Shown: one piece after another, positions 22,635 to 29,975 of the stretch
Numbering within the stretch: the first letter of the stretch is position 1
Layout: each line of letters begins with the position of its first letter
DNA from: a virus
Length of the DNA: 47,329 bases
IMG/VR virus record: IMGVR_UViG_3300042523_000751
Coordinates: 1-47,329 of that record
Strand: one strand, 5' to 3'
Translations under genes and position numbers: made by a program
The notes under the pieces: generated by a model
Database searches by the model: none
What the model saw: the letters and a program-made list of their open reading frames with translations, nothing else
Told to the model about the DNA's origin: nothing

Positions 22635-22928
22635 TTAAAGATAATCAGACGCCAAACCAGAGTATTCACGTCAATCAGGTCACATCTTTTATACTTGTAT
22701 AGAACTATGTGACATGAAGTACAAGCAATCAAGTGGTTAAAAGCATATCTGTTGACTACCAAGAACAGATTGGACTCCAAAACATTGAGGAGTATAAACA
22801 AAATATCAGCAGTAATGCTGGACGTATTGCAGCCTTGAGAAAGCTGGTGGTCATTTAGACCAAACACAATGCGAATGAGTTCTCAGCTTGACCCTACATC
22901 TGAGGGTGCTAAAACGATGAGTAACTAA
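22635..22928 (+). pseudogene. Possible multiply frameshifted gene; then non-coding leader to 23019
   Basis: Several protein-like segments follow one another in frames that each step by -1: from 22648 (HIFYTCIELCDMK), from 22719 (VQAIKWLKAYLLTTK), from 22760 (QEQIGLQNIEEYKQ), from 22843 (GGHLDQTQ) and from 22866 to a stop at 22926-22928 (SSQLDPTSEGAKTMSN). Each step could be a single missing base. Alternative frames are also partly open, so this may be chance or a structured RNA. Bases 22884-22910 can also fold (ACCCT/AGGGT, AGC/GCT). Nothing else clear is seen in 22929-23019 but a TTTATTAACTAAAA leader. Confidence 0.35.
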
Positions 22929-23019
22929 AAACCGTGCTACAGGTTGCCTGCAGGGAATAGATCTGTTGACACTGGGAAAGACTAGACACTAACTTTTTTA
23001 TTAACTAAAAACAAATGCT

Positions 23020-23481
23020 ATGGCAGAAACTGTAACAGAAGTTCTCATAGGACATGTTGCTGTGGATTCAGGTCAGTTAATGATCTGTGATCCATGCTAC
23101 ATTGATTCTCAATGGGAAAATGAAGATTTTGAAGACATTAGAGTCTACAAAAACAAACACACTGGTAGAACCTTAACTTATGGAAAGGATTTTGCAAACT
23201 ATGAAGAGGTGTTACCAGAATATGGTAAAACCATGAATGTTCTAATATCAGAGCATGACTGGGAAGTGACAGATAGACCTAAATCAAAAAGTGGATTTAG
23301 CTACAATGCATGTGCACAAGCAACTTTGTCAGAAGAAGGACATGGTGAACTAAGATTCAAAATGGGTCACACGGGTGCTGGTTTAGCATTTAGTACTGCA
23401 TTTGGAGATGGAATGTATCCTGTGTATGCTCATTATGATGAAGAGGGAACTATTATTTCAGTAACTGTACAGCTTCAATAA
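23020..23481 (+). CDS. VDSGQ/DPCY-type conserved protein (DUF4241-like)
   Basis: A 153-residue protein. The N-terminal block HVAVDSGQLMICDPCY (about residues 12-27) and the C-terminal GHTGAGLAFSTAFGDGMYPV (about 116-135) are typical of a broadly distributed phage and bacterial family resembling DUF4241. Function unknown. Spacing to the next gene is one base. Confidence 0.75.
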   Translation: MAETVTEVLIGHVAVDSGQLMICDPCYIDSQWENEDFEDIRVYKNKHTGRTLTYGKDFANYEEVLPEYGKTMNVLISEHDWEVTDRPKSKSGFSYNACAQATLSEEGHGELRFKMGHTGAGLAFSTAFGDGMYPVYAHYDEEGTIISVTVQLQ

Positions 23482-23482
23482 G

Positions 23483-23665
23483 ATGAGTACGTTTGAGTTT
23501 ACTGATGAACTCTTTGAAGAGTTTAAATCTCTTTATGAGAAGAGTGTCAAGGATGAAAAAGAATCCTTTGAGTTTCAAGGGCATGAGGTACTTACATCTT
23601 ACGCCAAGTATGTTATTCAATATTTAGAACAAAATGACACAGGAAGAACAAGTAGCAAAAGCTAA
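23483..23665 (+). CDS. Small conserved hypothetical
   Basis: A 60-residue acidic helical protein with the segment ESFEFQGHEVLTSYAKYVIQ (about residues 27-46), a pattern I have seen in Bacteroidota phage proteins. Overlaps the next gene by 32 bases. Function unknown. Confidence 0.65.
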   Translation: MSTFEFTDELFEEFKSLYEKSVKDEKESFEFQGHEVLTSYAKYVIQYLEQNDTGRTSSKS

Positions 23666-23870
23666 AGAAATCCTTCGCAGAGAAGGATATTTTGTTGACA
23701 ATCTATGGCACATTGATGACATCCAGTATCGTTACAACTGTGACGATGATGAACAAGCACATGCGTTGTTGAACAATGCTCTGACAAATGAAGCAACTAT
23801 GGAGCAAATATGGTTTGCTATAGACATGGCTGCACAAGATGATGGTCTAACACTAATAACAGAAGACTGA
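23634..23870 (+). CDS. Conserved hypothetical phage protein
   Basis: A 78-residue protein with the block REGYFVDNLWHIDDIQ (residues 16-31) and TNEATMEQIWFAIDMAAQDD, a small helical family I recall from Bacteroidota phages. Function unknown. Its stop and the next start share bases (TGATG). Confidence 0.7.
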   Translation: MTQEEQVAKAKEILRREGYFVDNLWHIDDIQYRYNCDDDEQAHALLNNALTNEATMEQIWFAIDMAAQDDGLTLITED

Positions 23871-23965
23871 TGGAAAAACAACTATTTGTCATTGATGGCT
23901 ACAGAATATGGGCAAAGACCTATGAAGATGCCTATGCAAATTATTTAGTAATTTTAAGATTATGA
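23870..23965 (+). CDS. Microprotein (31 aa), relative of the gene at 7057
   Basis: This short gene overlaps the previous stop (TGATG) and the next start (ATGA). LFVIDGYRIWAKTYEDAYAN matches the aromatic-I-x-G-x2-I-x-A-x-T-x2-E/D-A-Y pattern of the 29-residue protein at 7057-7146. The double overlap makes a real translated gene likely. Confidence 0.65.
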   Translation: MEKQLFVIDGYRIWAKTYEDAYANYLVILRL

Positions 23966-24153
23966 CAGAAAAAGAAAAGGCAGAAGAAATGTATAAATAT
24001 GCTGCAAAACTGCATGGTCTTGACAAAGCAAAGGAAGAATCCTTGAAATCAGCAAAAGCAACTCATGCACTAGCACCATTTAGAGATGGAAGAATGCTTG
24101 CAAAAAGTTATTGGGAAAAAGTAATTGAACATTTAAACAAAAAAGTATTATGA
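23962..24153 (+). CDS. Small hypothetical helical protein
   Basis: A 63-residue basic helical protein (MTEKEKAEEMYKYAAKLHGL) with an FRDGRMLAKSYWEKV helix. Coupled to both neighbours by ATGA overlaps. Function unknown. Confidence 0.65.
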   Translation: MTEKEKAEEMYKYAAKLHGLDKAKEESLKSAKATHALAPFRDGRMLAKSYWEKVIEHLNKKVL

Positions 24154-24374
24154 CAACATTCAATGTAGATCAAGAATTTGACAAAATGATGCAAGCACTT
24201 GGTGTTGGTGCATTACCAAAAGATGACTTACAATACACTGAAATGCGTAAAGCGTTTATTGGTGGATGTTTGATAATGTTTCAAACTATTGTAAGTTTGC
24301 AAACTGTTGATGACGAGACAGCAATGAGAGAGATTACTGCAATCTCAGAGCATTTAATGAACGTAACAATATAA
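24150..24374 (+). CDS. Small hypothetical protein
   Basis: A 74-residue helical protein (FIGGCLIMFQTIVSLQTVDD). Coupled to the previous gene. No family is recognised. Confidence 0.65.
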   Translation: MTTFNVDQEFDKMMQALGVGALPKDDLQYTEMRKAFIGGCLIMFQTIVSLQTVDDETAMREITAISEHLMNVTI

Positions 24375-24378
24375 CACT

Positions 24379-24693
24379 ATGGCAACCACTGAAAAAAGAA
24401 TATCAAAAGCTAAGCGTATAGAAAATGCAATGCTTGACTGTTACAGAGAACTCTTTGCTAACAGTACTCGAAAAGGAGATTTTGATGCAATGATGGCTGA
24501 AGCTGACAAGAATGAATTTGGACAGTTAGTGATTCCTTTTATGGATTATGAGCTGGAAGAAGCCAAATTTGAAGAAATTGTACAGAAGTACATGAATGAT
24601 AAAGCATTGAAGTTATCAGAGTATGACAAACGTTCATTCAGCGTGTCAATTCATTTAGGATGTTCACCTAAGTTTAAATCAAAAAGTTTGTAG
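24379..24693 (+). CDS. Hypothetical phage protein
   Basis: A 104-residue, charged helical protein beginning MATTEKRISKAKRIENAM and ending in a short beta-like segment (FSVSIHLGCSPKF). No family is recognised. A 37-base AT-rich gap follows before the next gene. Confidence 0.65.
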   Translation: MATTEKRISKAKRIENAMLDCYRELFANSTRKGDFDAMMAEADKNEFGQLVIPFMDYELEEAKFEEIVQKYMNDKALKLSEYDKRSFSVSIHLGCSPKFKSKSL

Positions 24694-24730
24694 TAACTTT
24701 GATAAATGTAAACATCATAAATTTATTGTT

Positions 24731-24922
24731 ATGGAATATAAATTAGAGCAAGTTGAGAATAACAAGTATACAGTGTTATACTCAACTACTGTATTCATCT
24801 TTTTTACAAGATGGCTATATGTAAAAGAAACCAATTCAAATGCAATTAGGTATTTTGGTAGTAAGAGAGCTGCACAAGCATACATCAACTATCAAACAAA
24901 CCCAAACATGAAATGGAAATAG
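24731..24922 (+). CDS. Small hypothetical protein
   Basis: A 63-residue protein with an aromatic/hydrophobic stretch (TTVFIFFTRWLYV) and a basic end (FGSKRAAQAYINYQ). Could be membrane-associated. Unknown function. Confidence 0.6.
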   Translation: MEYKLEQVENNKYTVLYSTTVFIFFTRWLYVKETNSNAIRYFGSKRAAQAYINYQTNPNMKWK

Positions 24923-24923
24923 T

Positions 24924-25175
24924 ATGGAATGGGTATTTAATGACTTTGTAGTTGTTAGTAACCCTGAATCAACCCATACAAAAGACAAACCAGTAGTTGT
25001 ATTAGATTTTACAAAGTGTGATGGTCCTGATTATAAGATAATGGGATACGTCATGGCTCAATCTATGCATACTGCTGGCGTTTTGTTTAATGGATGTTGG
25101 GATTCAGATGAAGACAACATAATTGCGTGGGCAGAACGTACTGCTCATGAGATTTTTGAGAACTTTTTTAAGTAA
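24924..25175 (+). CDS. Degenerate zincin-like protein
   Basis: An 83-residue protein that aligns with the C-terminal half of the zincin at 21103-21534: GYVMAQSMHTAG for GLIMHELMHQSF and DEDNIIAWAERTAHEIFENF for EEEIITWAEEEAYEIF. The HELMH motif is AQSMH here, so two of three catalytic-site residues (first His and Glu) are lost. It is probably a binding or regulatory paralogue rather than a protease. Confidence 0.65.
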   Translation: MEWVFNDFVVVSNPESTHTKDKPVVVLDFTKCDGPDYKIMGYVMAQSMHTAGVLFNGCWDSDEDNIIAWAERTAHEIFENFFK

Positions 25176-25180
25176 AAAGT

Positions 25181-25651
25181 ATGACAGAAAAAGATGCTTA
25201 CAAATTTTTAATTGCAAAACAGTTTGACATTGAACATTCACGTCAACCTGTTTTTGTAAGAGCTACATGTGGTAGCTGTCTAACATCTTGCATCACATAT
25301 ACAAAAGACTGGACAGAGAAATGCAAATGCTCTAACAAACTTGTTGTATTTGGTGGATTATCATTTCCAGCGTATACTGCATTAAATGAAAGACTTGTAA
25401 GTGAAACTGTTGTATATGCTGATGATGATTTTGAAGTTGTGAGAAATTATGCAACAAGAGGCACAAGAGGTCTTTTAGGTAAAGATCCATTGCAGTATGT
25501 TCCTATTTCAAAAATGAGTGATGGACATATCGCAAACACACTTGAATATGGTGGTGTAGCATGGCATTTAAAACTACTTGCACGTGAGTTGCAGTATAGA
25601 TTTGAAAACAAATTTAGAGTAAAAGACAATGGCGAAATTGAAAATTACTAG
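25181..25651 (+). CDS. Conserved hypothetical with Cys-rich N-terminus
   Basis: A 156-residue protein. CGSC and CKC pairs (residues 30-51) may bind zinc. The central segment YADDDFEVVRNYATRGTRG (about 79-97) followed by PLQYVPISKMSD is a block I recognise from phage proteins of unknown role. It overlaps the next gene by 23 bases. Confidence 0.7.
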   Translation: MTEKDAYKFLIAKQFDIEHSRQPVFVRATCGSCLTSCITYTKDWTEKCKCSNKLVVFGGLSFPAYTALNERLVSETVVYADDDFEVVRNYATRGTRGLLGKDPLQYVPISKMSDGHIANTLEYGGVAWHLKLLARELQYRFENKFRVKDNGEIENY

Positions 25652-25877
25652 AAAACCATTTCTAAGAGTAGAATCTTATTATGGAAAGTACACAACTGAT
25701 GTATCAGACACAGATGATGAGGCAATGATTAGAGATTTTGATTTTATTGTTGAAGTGGAATCAGAACTTGAAACACAAACAGTTGAGATATCAAACATCA
25801 CATGGACTGACGATGAACCACCAGCAAAAGACGTAGCTGAAGATGAAATACGTGAAAACTTCTTTGATTTAATGTAA
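25629..25877 (+). CDS. Small acidic hypothetical protein
   Basis: An 82-residue beta-rich acidic protein (FDFIVEVESELETQTVEIS) starting inside the previous gene's end. No family is recognised. Its end overlaps the next start by one base (TAATG). Confidence 0.65.
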   Translation: MAKLKITRKPFLRVESYYGKYTTDVSDTDDEAMIRDFDFIVEVESELETQTVEISNITWTDDEPPAKDVAEDEIRENFFDLM

Positions 25878-26431
25878 TGAATATAGAACTAGACAAAGCA
25901 ATTGCCAAATTCCAAAAGGAATGTAAAACTTTTGCAACAAGGTACATGCAGGAAAATGAAGAATTACCAATGGTAGTCATATTTCTTGCACAAAATGACA
26001 AAAATGAGTTTATACATGTACTTGCCCCAGATTTAGGACCAATGCACGCACAAGATAAACATTACTTCATTGCTGCTGTCAAAGCTGCCATAACTACAAT
26101 TAAACCTGTAGCAGTAGCTCTTTTAACAGAAGCGTGGATTGTAAAAAGACCAGTTGGTTCAGAAATTGACCGTAACATAAGACCTTCAGAGCAACCTGAT
26201 AGAGAAGAAGTTGTTATGGTCCAAGTTGAAACCTACAAAAGCGCAGGAATGCACATCTATGACATTATTCGCCACACAACTGGTGATATTTCTTTAGAGT
26301 ATGATGACAAAACAAGCAGTGACTCTATTGACAAATCAAATACAGAAGGAACATTCTCCAATCTGTTGAAAGAAAATTATGACAAATTCTACAGAGAGAT
26401 TGTAGAGAGTATTAACAAAAATCAAAATTAA
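25877..26431 (+). CDS. Hypothetical phage protein
   Basis: A 184-residue alpha/beta protein. Central strands PMVVIFLAQND, KPVAVALLTEAWIV and EEVVMVQVETYKSA alternate with helices, followed by a serine/aspartate-rich linker and a helical tail. A Rossmann-like layout is possible but there is no nucleotide-binding motif. Unknown function. Confidence 0.7.
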   Translation: MNIELDKAIAKFQKECKTFATRYMQENEELPMVVIFLAQNDKNEFIHVLAPDLGPMHAQDKHYFIAAVKAAITTIKPVAVALLTEAWIVKRPVGSEIDRNIRPSEQPDREEVVMVQVETYKSAGMHIYDIIRHTTGDISLEYDDKTSSDSIDKSNTEGTFSNLLKENYDKFYREIVESINKNQN

Positions 26432-26437
26432 AACATC

Positions 26438-26752
26438 ATGGACATTACAGTATCAAGCAGAAATTATATTCTTTCAGAAGAGTATGTAAACAAAGATGGT
26501 AAAGTAGAAACAGCTAAAGTAAAGTTAATTGTGGATGAGTCACAAAAGAAGTTTGAAGTAAAACCTGGTGACAACATGGATGCTTTTTATTTCACATCTC
26601 GTATGCCAGCAGATTTTGGAATGTGGGCAGCAGTTGCAAAACTTGCTTACATGGCTGTAGAATTTGGTATCAAAGAACTGAAATTGGAAATCAAAAGTCC
26701 TAAAGACTTAGAAGAAGTTCCTTTTCCAGAAACTACATCTGATGACAAATAA
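26438..26752 (+). CDS. Hypothetical phage protein
   Basis: A 104-residue protein, beta-strand N-terminal half (VKLIVDESQKKFEVKPGDN) and helical C-terminal half (WAAVAKLAYMAVEFGIKEL). Overlaps the following gene by 11 bases. Unknown function. Confidence 0.7.
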   Translation: MDITVSSRNYILSEEYVNKDGKVETAKVKLIVDESQKKFEVKPGDNMDAFYFTSRMPADFGMWAAVAKLAYMAVEFGIKELKLEIKSPKDLEEVPFPETTSDDK

Positions 26753-27059
26753 TGAAAAGTATCTCAGAAATCAGTTAAGTGTATTAACAACAGACTGGAC
26801 ACATATGGACTGGAAAAAAGTAAGAAACATAGATTACTTTTTTTCAGACTATATGCCTGTGGAGCAAGGTCTTTTACATAAGATAGAAAGAATCAGGTAT
26901 TACAATGACAATGGAGTTGTCAAACCTTACTCGCGTCCTGTCATTGAAATGAAAATTGATGAGATAGAGCGCAAGAACAACAAGCAAAAATCATTACTTG
27001 ATCCATCAAAAAAAGAAGTCACAGATGAAGAAGCTGATAGTGATAGACCATTCGTGTGA
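26742..27059 (+). CDS. Hypothetical phage protein
   Basis: A 105-residue protein rich in aromatic and basic residues (MDWKKVRNIDYFFSDYM) with an acidic end. Overlaps the next small gene by 35 bases. Unknown function. Confidence 0.65.
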   Translation: MTNNEKYLRNQLSVLTTDWTHMDWKKVRNIDYFFSDYMPVEQGLLHKIERIRYYNDNGVVKPYSRPVIEMKIDEIERKNNKQKSLLDPSKKEVTDEEADSDRPFV

Positions 27060-27195
27060 AACAGTTACTGTTTACCCTTATGATGAGAATGTATGGGAGT
27101 GTCCAGAAGATTACACTACTGAAGATGGCATATATGTAATCAATAATGATTGCACATGGATTGTTGTCTCAGAAGTCAATATTAAAATTGTATAG
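27025..27195 (+). CDS. Small hypothetical protein (56 aa)
   Basis: ATG 27025 gives MKKLIVIDHSCETVTVYPYD, a beta-rich sequence with three cysteines and an aromatic/acidic middle (ENVWECPEDYTTEDG). It overlaps the previous gene by 35 bases and ends one base before the next start. A zinc- or redox-active site is possible but not evident. Confidence 0.6.
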   Translation: MKKLIVIDHSCETVTVYPYDENVWECPEDYTTEDGIYVINNDCTWIVVSEVNIKIV

Positions 27196-27196
27196 T

Positions 27197-27595
27197 ATGT
27201 CACATCCTTTACATCACAGCATTTCCTCTGCAAAAAAATGGGGAGGTGAGGCAGAAGATTATTTACCAATTCATAATTGGTTTGACGAAACAAAGATGCA
27301 TTATCCAGATATGCGTCATAGAGCATTGCGCCATCATGCAGAAGGCATCTTCTGGTGTGAGAAAGAGTTTGGCGTATACATAGTAAACTCTGCTGGTAAG
27401 AAAGTACCTGTTAGAGCACTTGGCGAACAACATTGTATAGAAGACATTGGATGGATTCCTACAATCAAAGATTACCTTGACAACATGAACATCGTAGGAT
27501 GGATGTACAAGCCTGGCGAAGGGAGAAAAGTTCTCAGAGAAATCGCAAAAGATAAATCAGATTACGTTGAACAATCAAAAACAGAATTACCATGA
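27197..27595 (+). CDS. DUF6915-like protein
   Basis: A 132-residue protein from ATG 27197. It contains SHPLHHSISSAKKWGG, EDYLPIHNWFDETK, FRHRALRHHAEGIF-like MRHRALRHHAEGIF and VPVRALGEQHCIEDIGWIPT, which I recognise as DUF6915, a His-rich bacterial and phage family of unknown function. The several conserved histidines suggest a metal or nucleic-acid site. It overlaps the next gene's start (ATGA). Confidence 0.75.
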   Translation: MSHPLHHSISSAKKWGGEAEDYLPIHNWFDETKMHYPDMRHRALRHHAEGIFWCEKEFGVYIVNSAGKKVPVRALGEQHCIEDIGWIPTIKDYLDNMNIVGWMYKPGEGRKVLREIAKDKSDYVEQSKTELP

Positions 27596-28290
27596 AAATA
27601 GAAGATGTAATTAAATGGTGTGATGAACAATCACAAGATGGCAAAGAAGTAGCAATATGCTGGGAAGGTGGAGGAGACTCTGGCTGGGTATATATAGAAG
27701 TGGATGGAGATAACACAAGTTCTCAAGAATCAGACTGGTTAGTTGACAAAATGTGTGATATTCTTGATTATGGTTCTTGGGCTGGTGAGTTCAATGCTAA
27801 TGGTAGAGCTGTATATGATCCTGTGACAAAAATGTTTGAAGGCGAAGATGTCTATTGTGAAGACACAACAGAAGAGTTGGAGTTAAAAGATGCTGATATC
27901 ATTGAAGTAAGAATACCTAAGAAGTATTTCTTTGAAAGTTTAAGTATTGAACTTGAAAATGTGATTGATGGTGGAGATGTTAACATTGTTCCTAGAGTTA
28001 GAAATGGAATACTAAATCAAGAACTTATTGCTCTTTGTGAGAGTCAAGAAGAGATTATTAGAGCTAAAGCAAGAGAAATTCTTGAAAATAAAACATCTTG
28101 TGAGTATTCAGGTTGGCAGACAGAAGAATGGTCTACTATTGATGATTTTAATGAAGCATCAGCAGAAGATCCTGAGAACTATGTGTTCAAGATTGCTAGA
28201 CTTGAGTATCAAGGTTATAACGAAGATCCTCGTGGTATCTTGTTAGACTTAAATGAGTATGCAGAAATGTTAAATGATAGTGAGTTATGA
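27592..28290 (+). CDS. Hypothetical acidic phage protein
   Basis: A 232-residue, very acidic protein. The N-terminal part has AICWEGGGDSGWVYIEVDGD and LDYGSWAGEFNANGRAVYD, which recall small bacterial proteins of unknown function. The C-terminal half looks like a distinct acidic alpha/beta domain. Coupled to both neighbours by ATGA. Unknown function. Confidence 0.65.
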   Translation: MKIEDVIKWCDEQSQDGKEVAICWEGGGDSGWVYIEVDGDNTSSQESDWLVDKMCDILDYGSWAGEFNANGRAVYDPVTKMFEGEDVYCEDTTEELELKDADIIEVRIPKKYFFESLSIELENVIDGGDVNIVPRVRNGILNQELIALCESQEEIIRAKAREILENKTSCEYSGWQTEEWSTIDDFNEASAEDPENYVFKIARLEYQGYNEDPRGILLDLNEYAEMLNDSEL

Positions 28291-28994
28291 TTACAACAGA
28301 AACAAAAAGCTTCTACTATGTGGAAAACATGAAAGTAGAAGAAGACACAGCGAAAAAGTATTGGAAAACACTCTATAAGGAGTATAATGACTTTTATAAC
28401 GCCATTATTGGTGGTAACGCACATCCTGAAATTCAGGCATTTGCTGATAAAATGGAAACAGAATGGGAAAGCATTCCATTTGCAAATGTAAATGAAGCAT
28501 TTGCAGAAAAGAATATTGAGGTAAGACGTTTATATTTCAAAGCAATTGGTGTTGCTGAAATGTTTAAAGAGTTAAAACCAAAATTAGTTGACAAAAAAGT
28601 TCTTGAAAAAGAAGGCATCACATGGTTAGAGAATGGTACTGAAATATCTACAACAATGCGTGATGAGTATGAGTTGTATGAAATTGAAGGTAAGAAACTT
28701 TTTCCAGAAGAAAAGCAAGAATGGCGTGCTGCAAATGCCACTGTATATGCAGTAAGATGCTGGTGTAGCACAACAGGTCGTGAGTATTGGATTTATGTAC
28801 CTAGAAACATTGGACAAAAAGGTGATGCACTTGAAGCAATTGCTTGGACTGTGCAGTTAAATATCACAGAACCTGAGTATATTTACAGACAAGGTGATGT
28901 TATTTTAACAAAGCATTCTGCATCAAGTAGAGAATGCAGGCCTTATCACTTAGAGGCAAAGGATTATATTAAACTTTTAAAAGCAGAATCATGA
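28287..28994 (+). CDS. Hypothetical phage protein with RQGDVI motif
   Basis: A 235-residue protein. An N-terminal helical half precedes a C-terminal domain with AVRCWCSTTGREYWIYVP (about residues 154-171) and YIYRQGDVILTKHS (about 198-211), a pattern shared with some bacterial families. A beta-barrel fold is likely. Unknown function. Confidence 0.65.
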   Translation: MITTETKSFYYVENMKVEEDTAKKYWKTLYKEYNDFYNAIIGGNAHPEIQAFADKMETEWESIPFANVNEAFAEKNIEVRRLYFKAIGVAEMFKELKPKLVDKKVLEKEGITWLENGTEISTTMRDEYELYEIEGKKLFPEEKQEWRAANATVYAVRCWCSTTGREYWIYVPRNIGQKGDALEAIAWTVQLNITEPEYIYRQGDVILTKHSASSRECRPYHLEAKDYIKLLKAES

Positions 28995-29260
28995 TTGATA
29001 ATCACACAGATGGATGGGAGTCAACAACAAAGTTGCAATTGACGCCAGGTGGTGCACCTGAAAAGCACATTATGCATTCAGATAAACCATTTGGATACAA
29101 AACCAAAACAGAACAATCAATAAACCTGATTGTCAAAAACAGTGCTACTATCACACATGATGAGCATGGTAAAATGGTCTTAGAACCAGGAACTTATAGC
29201 AAGACAAATCAAATGGAGTTTGATCCATTTCAAAACACTGTATCTTACGTGTTTGACTAA
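28991..29260 (+). CDS. Hypothetical phage protein ending the accessory unit
   Basis: An 89-residue protein (MIDNHTDGWESTTKLQL, then beta-rich KNSATITHDEHGKMVLEPG). Coupled to the previous gene and followed by a strong terminator. A small structural or regulatory role is possible; no family is recognised. Confidence 0.65.
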   Translation: MIDNHTDGWESTTKLQLTPGGAPEKHIMHSDKPFGYKTKTEQSINLIVKNSATITHDEHGKMVLEPGTYSKTNQMEFDPFQNTVSYVFD

Positions 29261-29265
29261 CAAAA

Positions 29266-29292
29266 AAAGGGGGATTTGCGTCCCCCTTTCTT
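29266..29292 (+). terminator. Strong Rho-independent terminator
   Basis: AAAGGGGGA 29266-29274 pairs with TCCCCCTTT 29281-29289 around a TTTGCG loop, followed by CTTT. It separates the accessory block from the replication block. Confidence 0.85.
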
Positions 29293-29392
29293 TAACCATC
29301 AAAATAATTCACATTATGAACAAACAGAATCAAAGCTGTCTGTGCAAATATAAGTGAAATATTGAAGATTAGATAGTTTAAGTAACTTTTTT

Positions 29393-29400
29393 TAACTTTG
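29393..29400 (+). promoter_or_regulatory. -7 box TAACTTTG upstream of dUTPase
   Basis: Matches TAnnTTTG and ends five bases before the ATG at 29405, so the transcript would be nearly leaderless. No clear TTTG at -33. Confidence 0.45.
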
Positions 29401-29404
29401 TTAT

Positions 29405-29823
29405 ATGAGTAAAGTAGAATTAAAAATAAAAAAGCTGCAATACCTTGCTACGCCAAGGCTGGTGATGCAGGTATGGACCTAGTAGCAATCAGTGAAGAGT
29501 GGAATAAAGACAACACAATGGTAACATATGACACAGGATTGTCTTTAGAGATTCCTGAAGGTTATGTTGGTCTTTTATTTCCTAGAAGTTCAGTAAGTAA
29601 AACAACTTTGAATTTGGCGAATTCTGTTGGTGTAATTGATTCAGGTTATAGAGGCTCTCTCATGCTTAAATTTAGATACCTTGAAGAAGGTGATGTTTAT
29701 GATGTAGGAGATAGAGTGGCACAACTTGTCATAATGAAATTACCATTTGTAGAAATTACAGAAGTAGCTGAGTTATCATCATCTGAAAGAGGTGAAGGTG
29801 GCTTTGGCAGCACAGGAAAATGA
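29405..29823 (+). CDS. dut: dUTPase expressed only through a -1 frameshift
   Basis: dUTP pyrophosphatase, which keeps uracil out of phage DNA. The N-terminus MSKVELKIKK is in one frame; motif 1 (AAIPCYAKAGDAGMDL), the PRSS motif (FPRSSVSKT), the VIDSGYRG motif and the C-terminal ERGEGGFGSTG arm are in the -1 frame up to the stop at 29821-29823. Joined, the product has about 139 residues, the normal length of a homotrimeric dUTPase. The internal ATG at 29473 would delete motif 1 and leave an inactive protein. So either programmed frameshifting, or a one-base deletion in the A-run at 29428-29433, must be invoked. Confidence 0.8.
29428..29458 (+). promoter_or_regulatory. Putative -1 ribosomal frameshift signal
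   Basis: The heptamer A AAA AAG (29428-29434) is in the required zero frame (ATA AAA AAG), the same heptamer used in E. coli dnaX. After an 8-base spacer (29435-29442) a hairpin CCTTG/CAAGG (29443-29447, 29454-29458) with a CTACGC loop follows, at the usual distance. The stem is short (5 bp), so stimulation may be weak. Confidence 0.5.
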
Positions 29824-29972
29824 AAAATATCTTTGTTAAAATATTATTCTACGCTAAGAAATTTGGTTTAGGTATCTACCTTGAAAAGATGCCTATGGTA
29901 TATTCCTACAAGTATAAGCTAACCTTACAGTTTACTTGGCTAGAATGCTGTATTTTAATCATTAAAAAGTAA
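29820..29972 (+). CDS. Small hypothetical protein (50 aa)
   Basis: Starts in an ATGA overlap with the dUTPase stop. Aromatic and basic (MKNIFVKILFYAKKFGLG, then KYKLTLQFTWLECCILI). Its last third is hydrophobic, so it might associate with membrane. Followed 3 bases later by the next gene. Confidence 0.55.
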   Translation: MKNIFVKILFYAKKFGLGIYLEKMPMVYSYKYKLTLQFTWLECCILIIKK

Positions 29973-29975
29973 ACC

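Noticed and set aside
22631-22867. 78-residue minus-strand frame
   Set aside because: Isolated on the wrong strand with hydrophobic random-like text and no promoter; probably an open antisense frame by chance.
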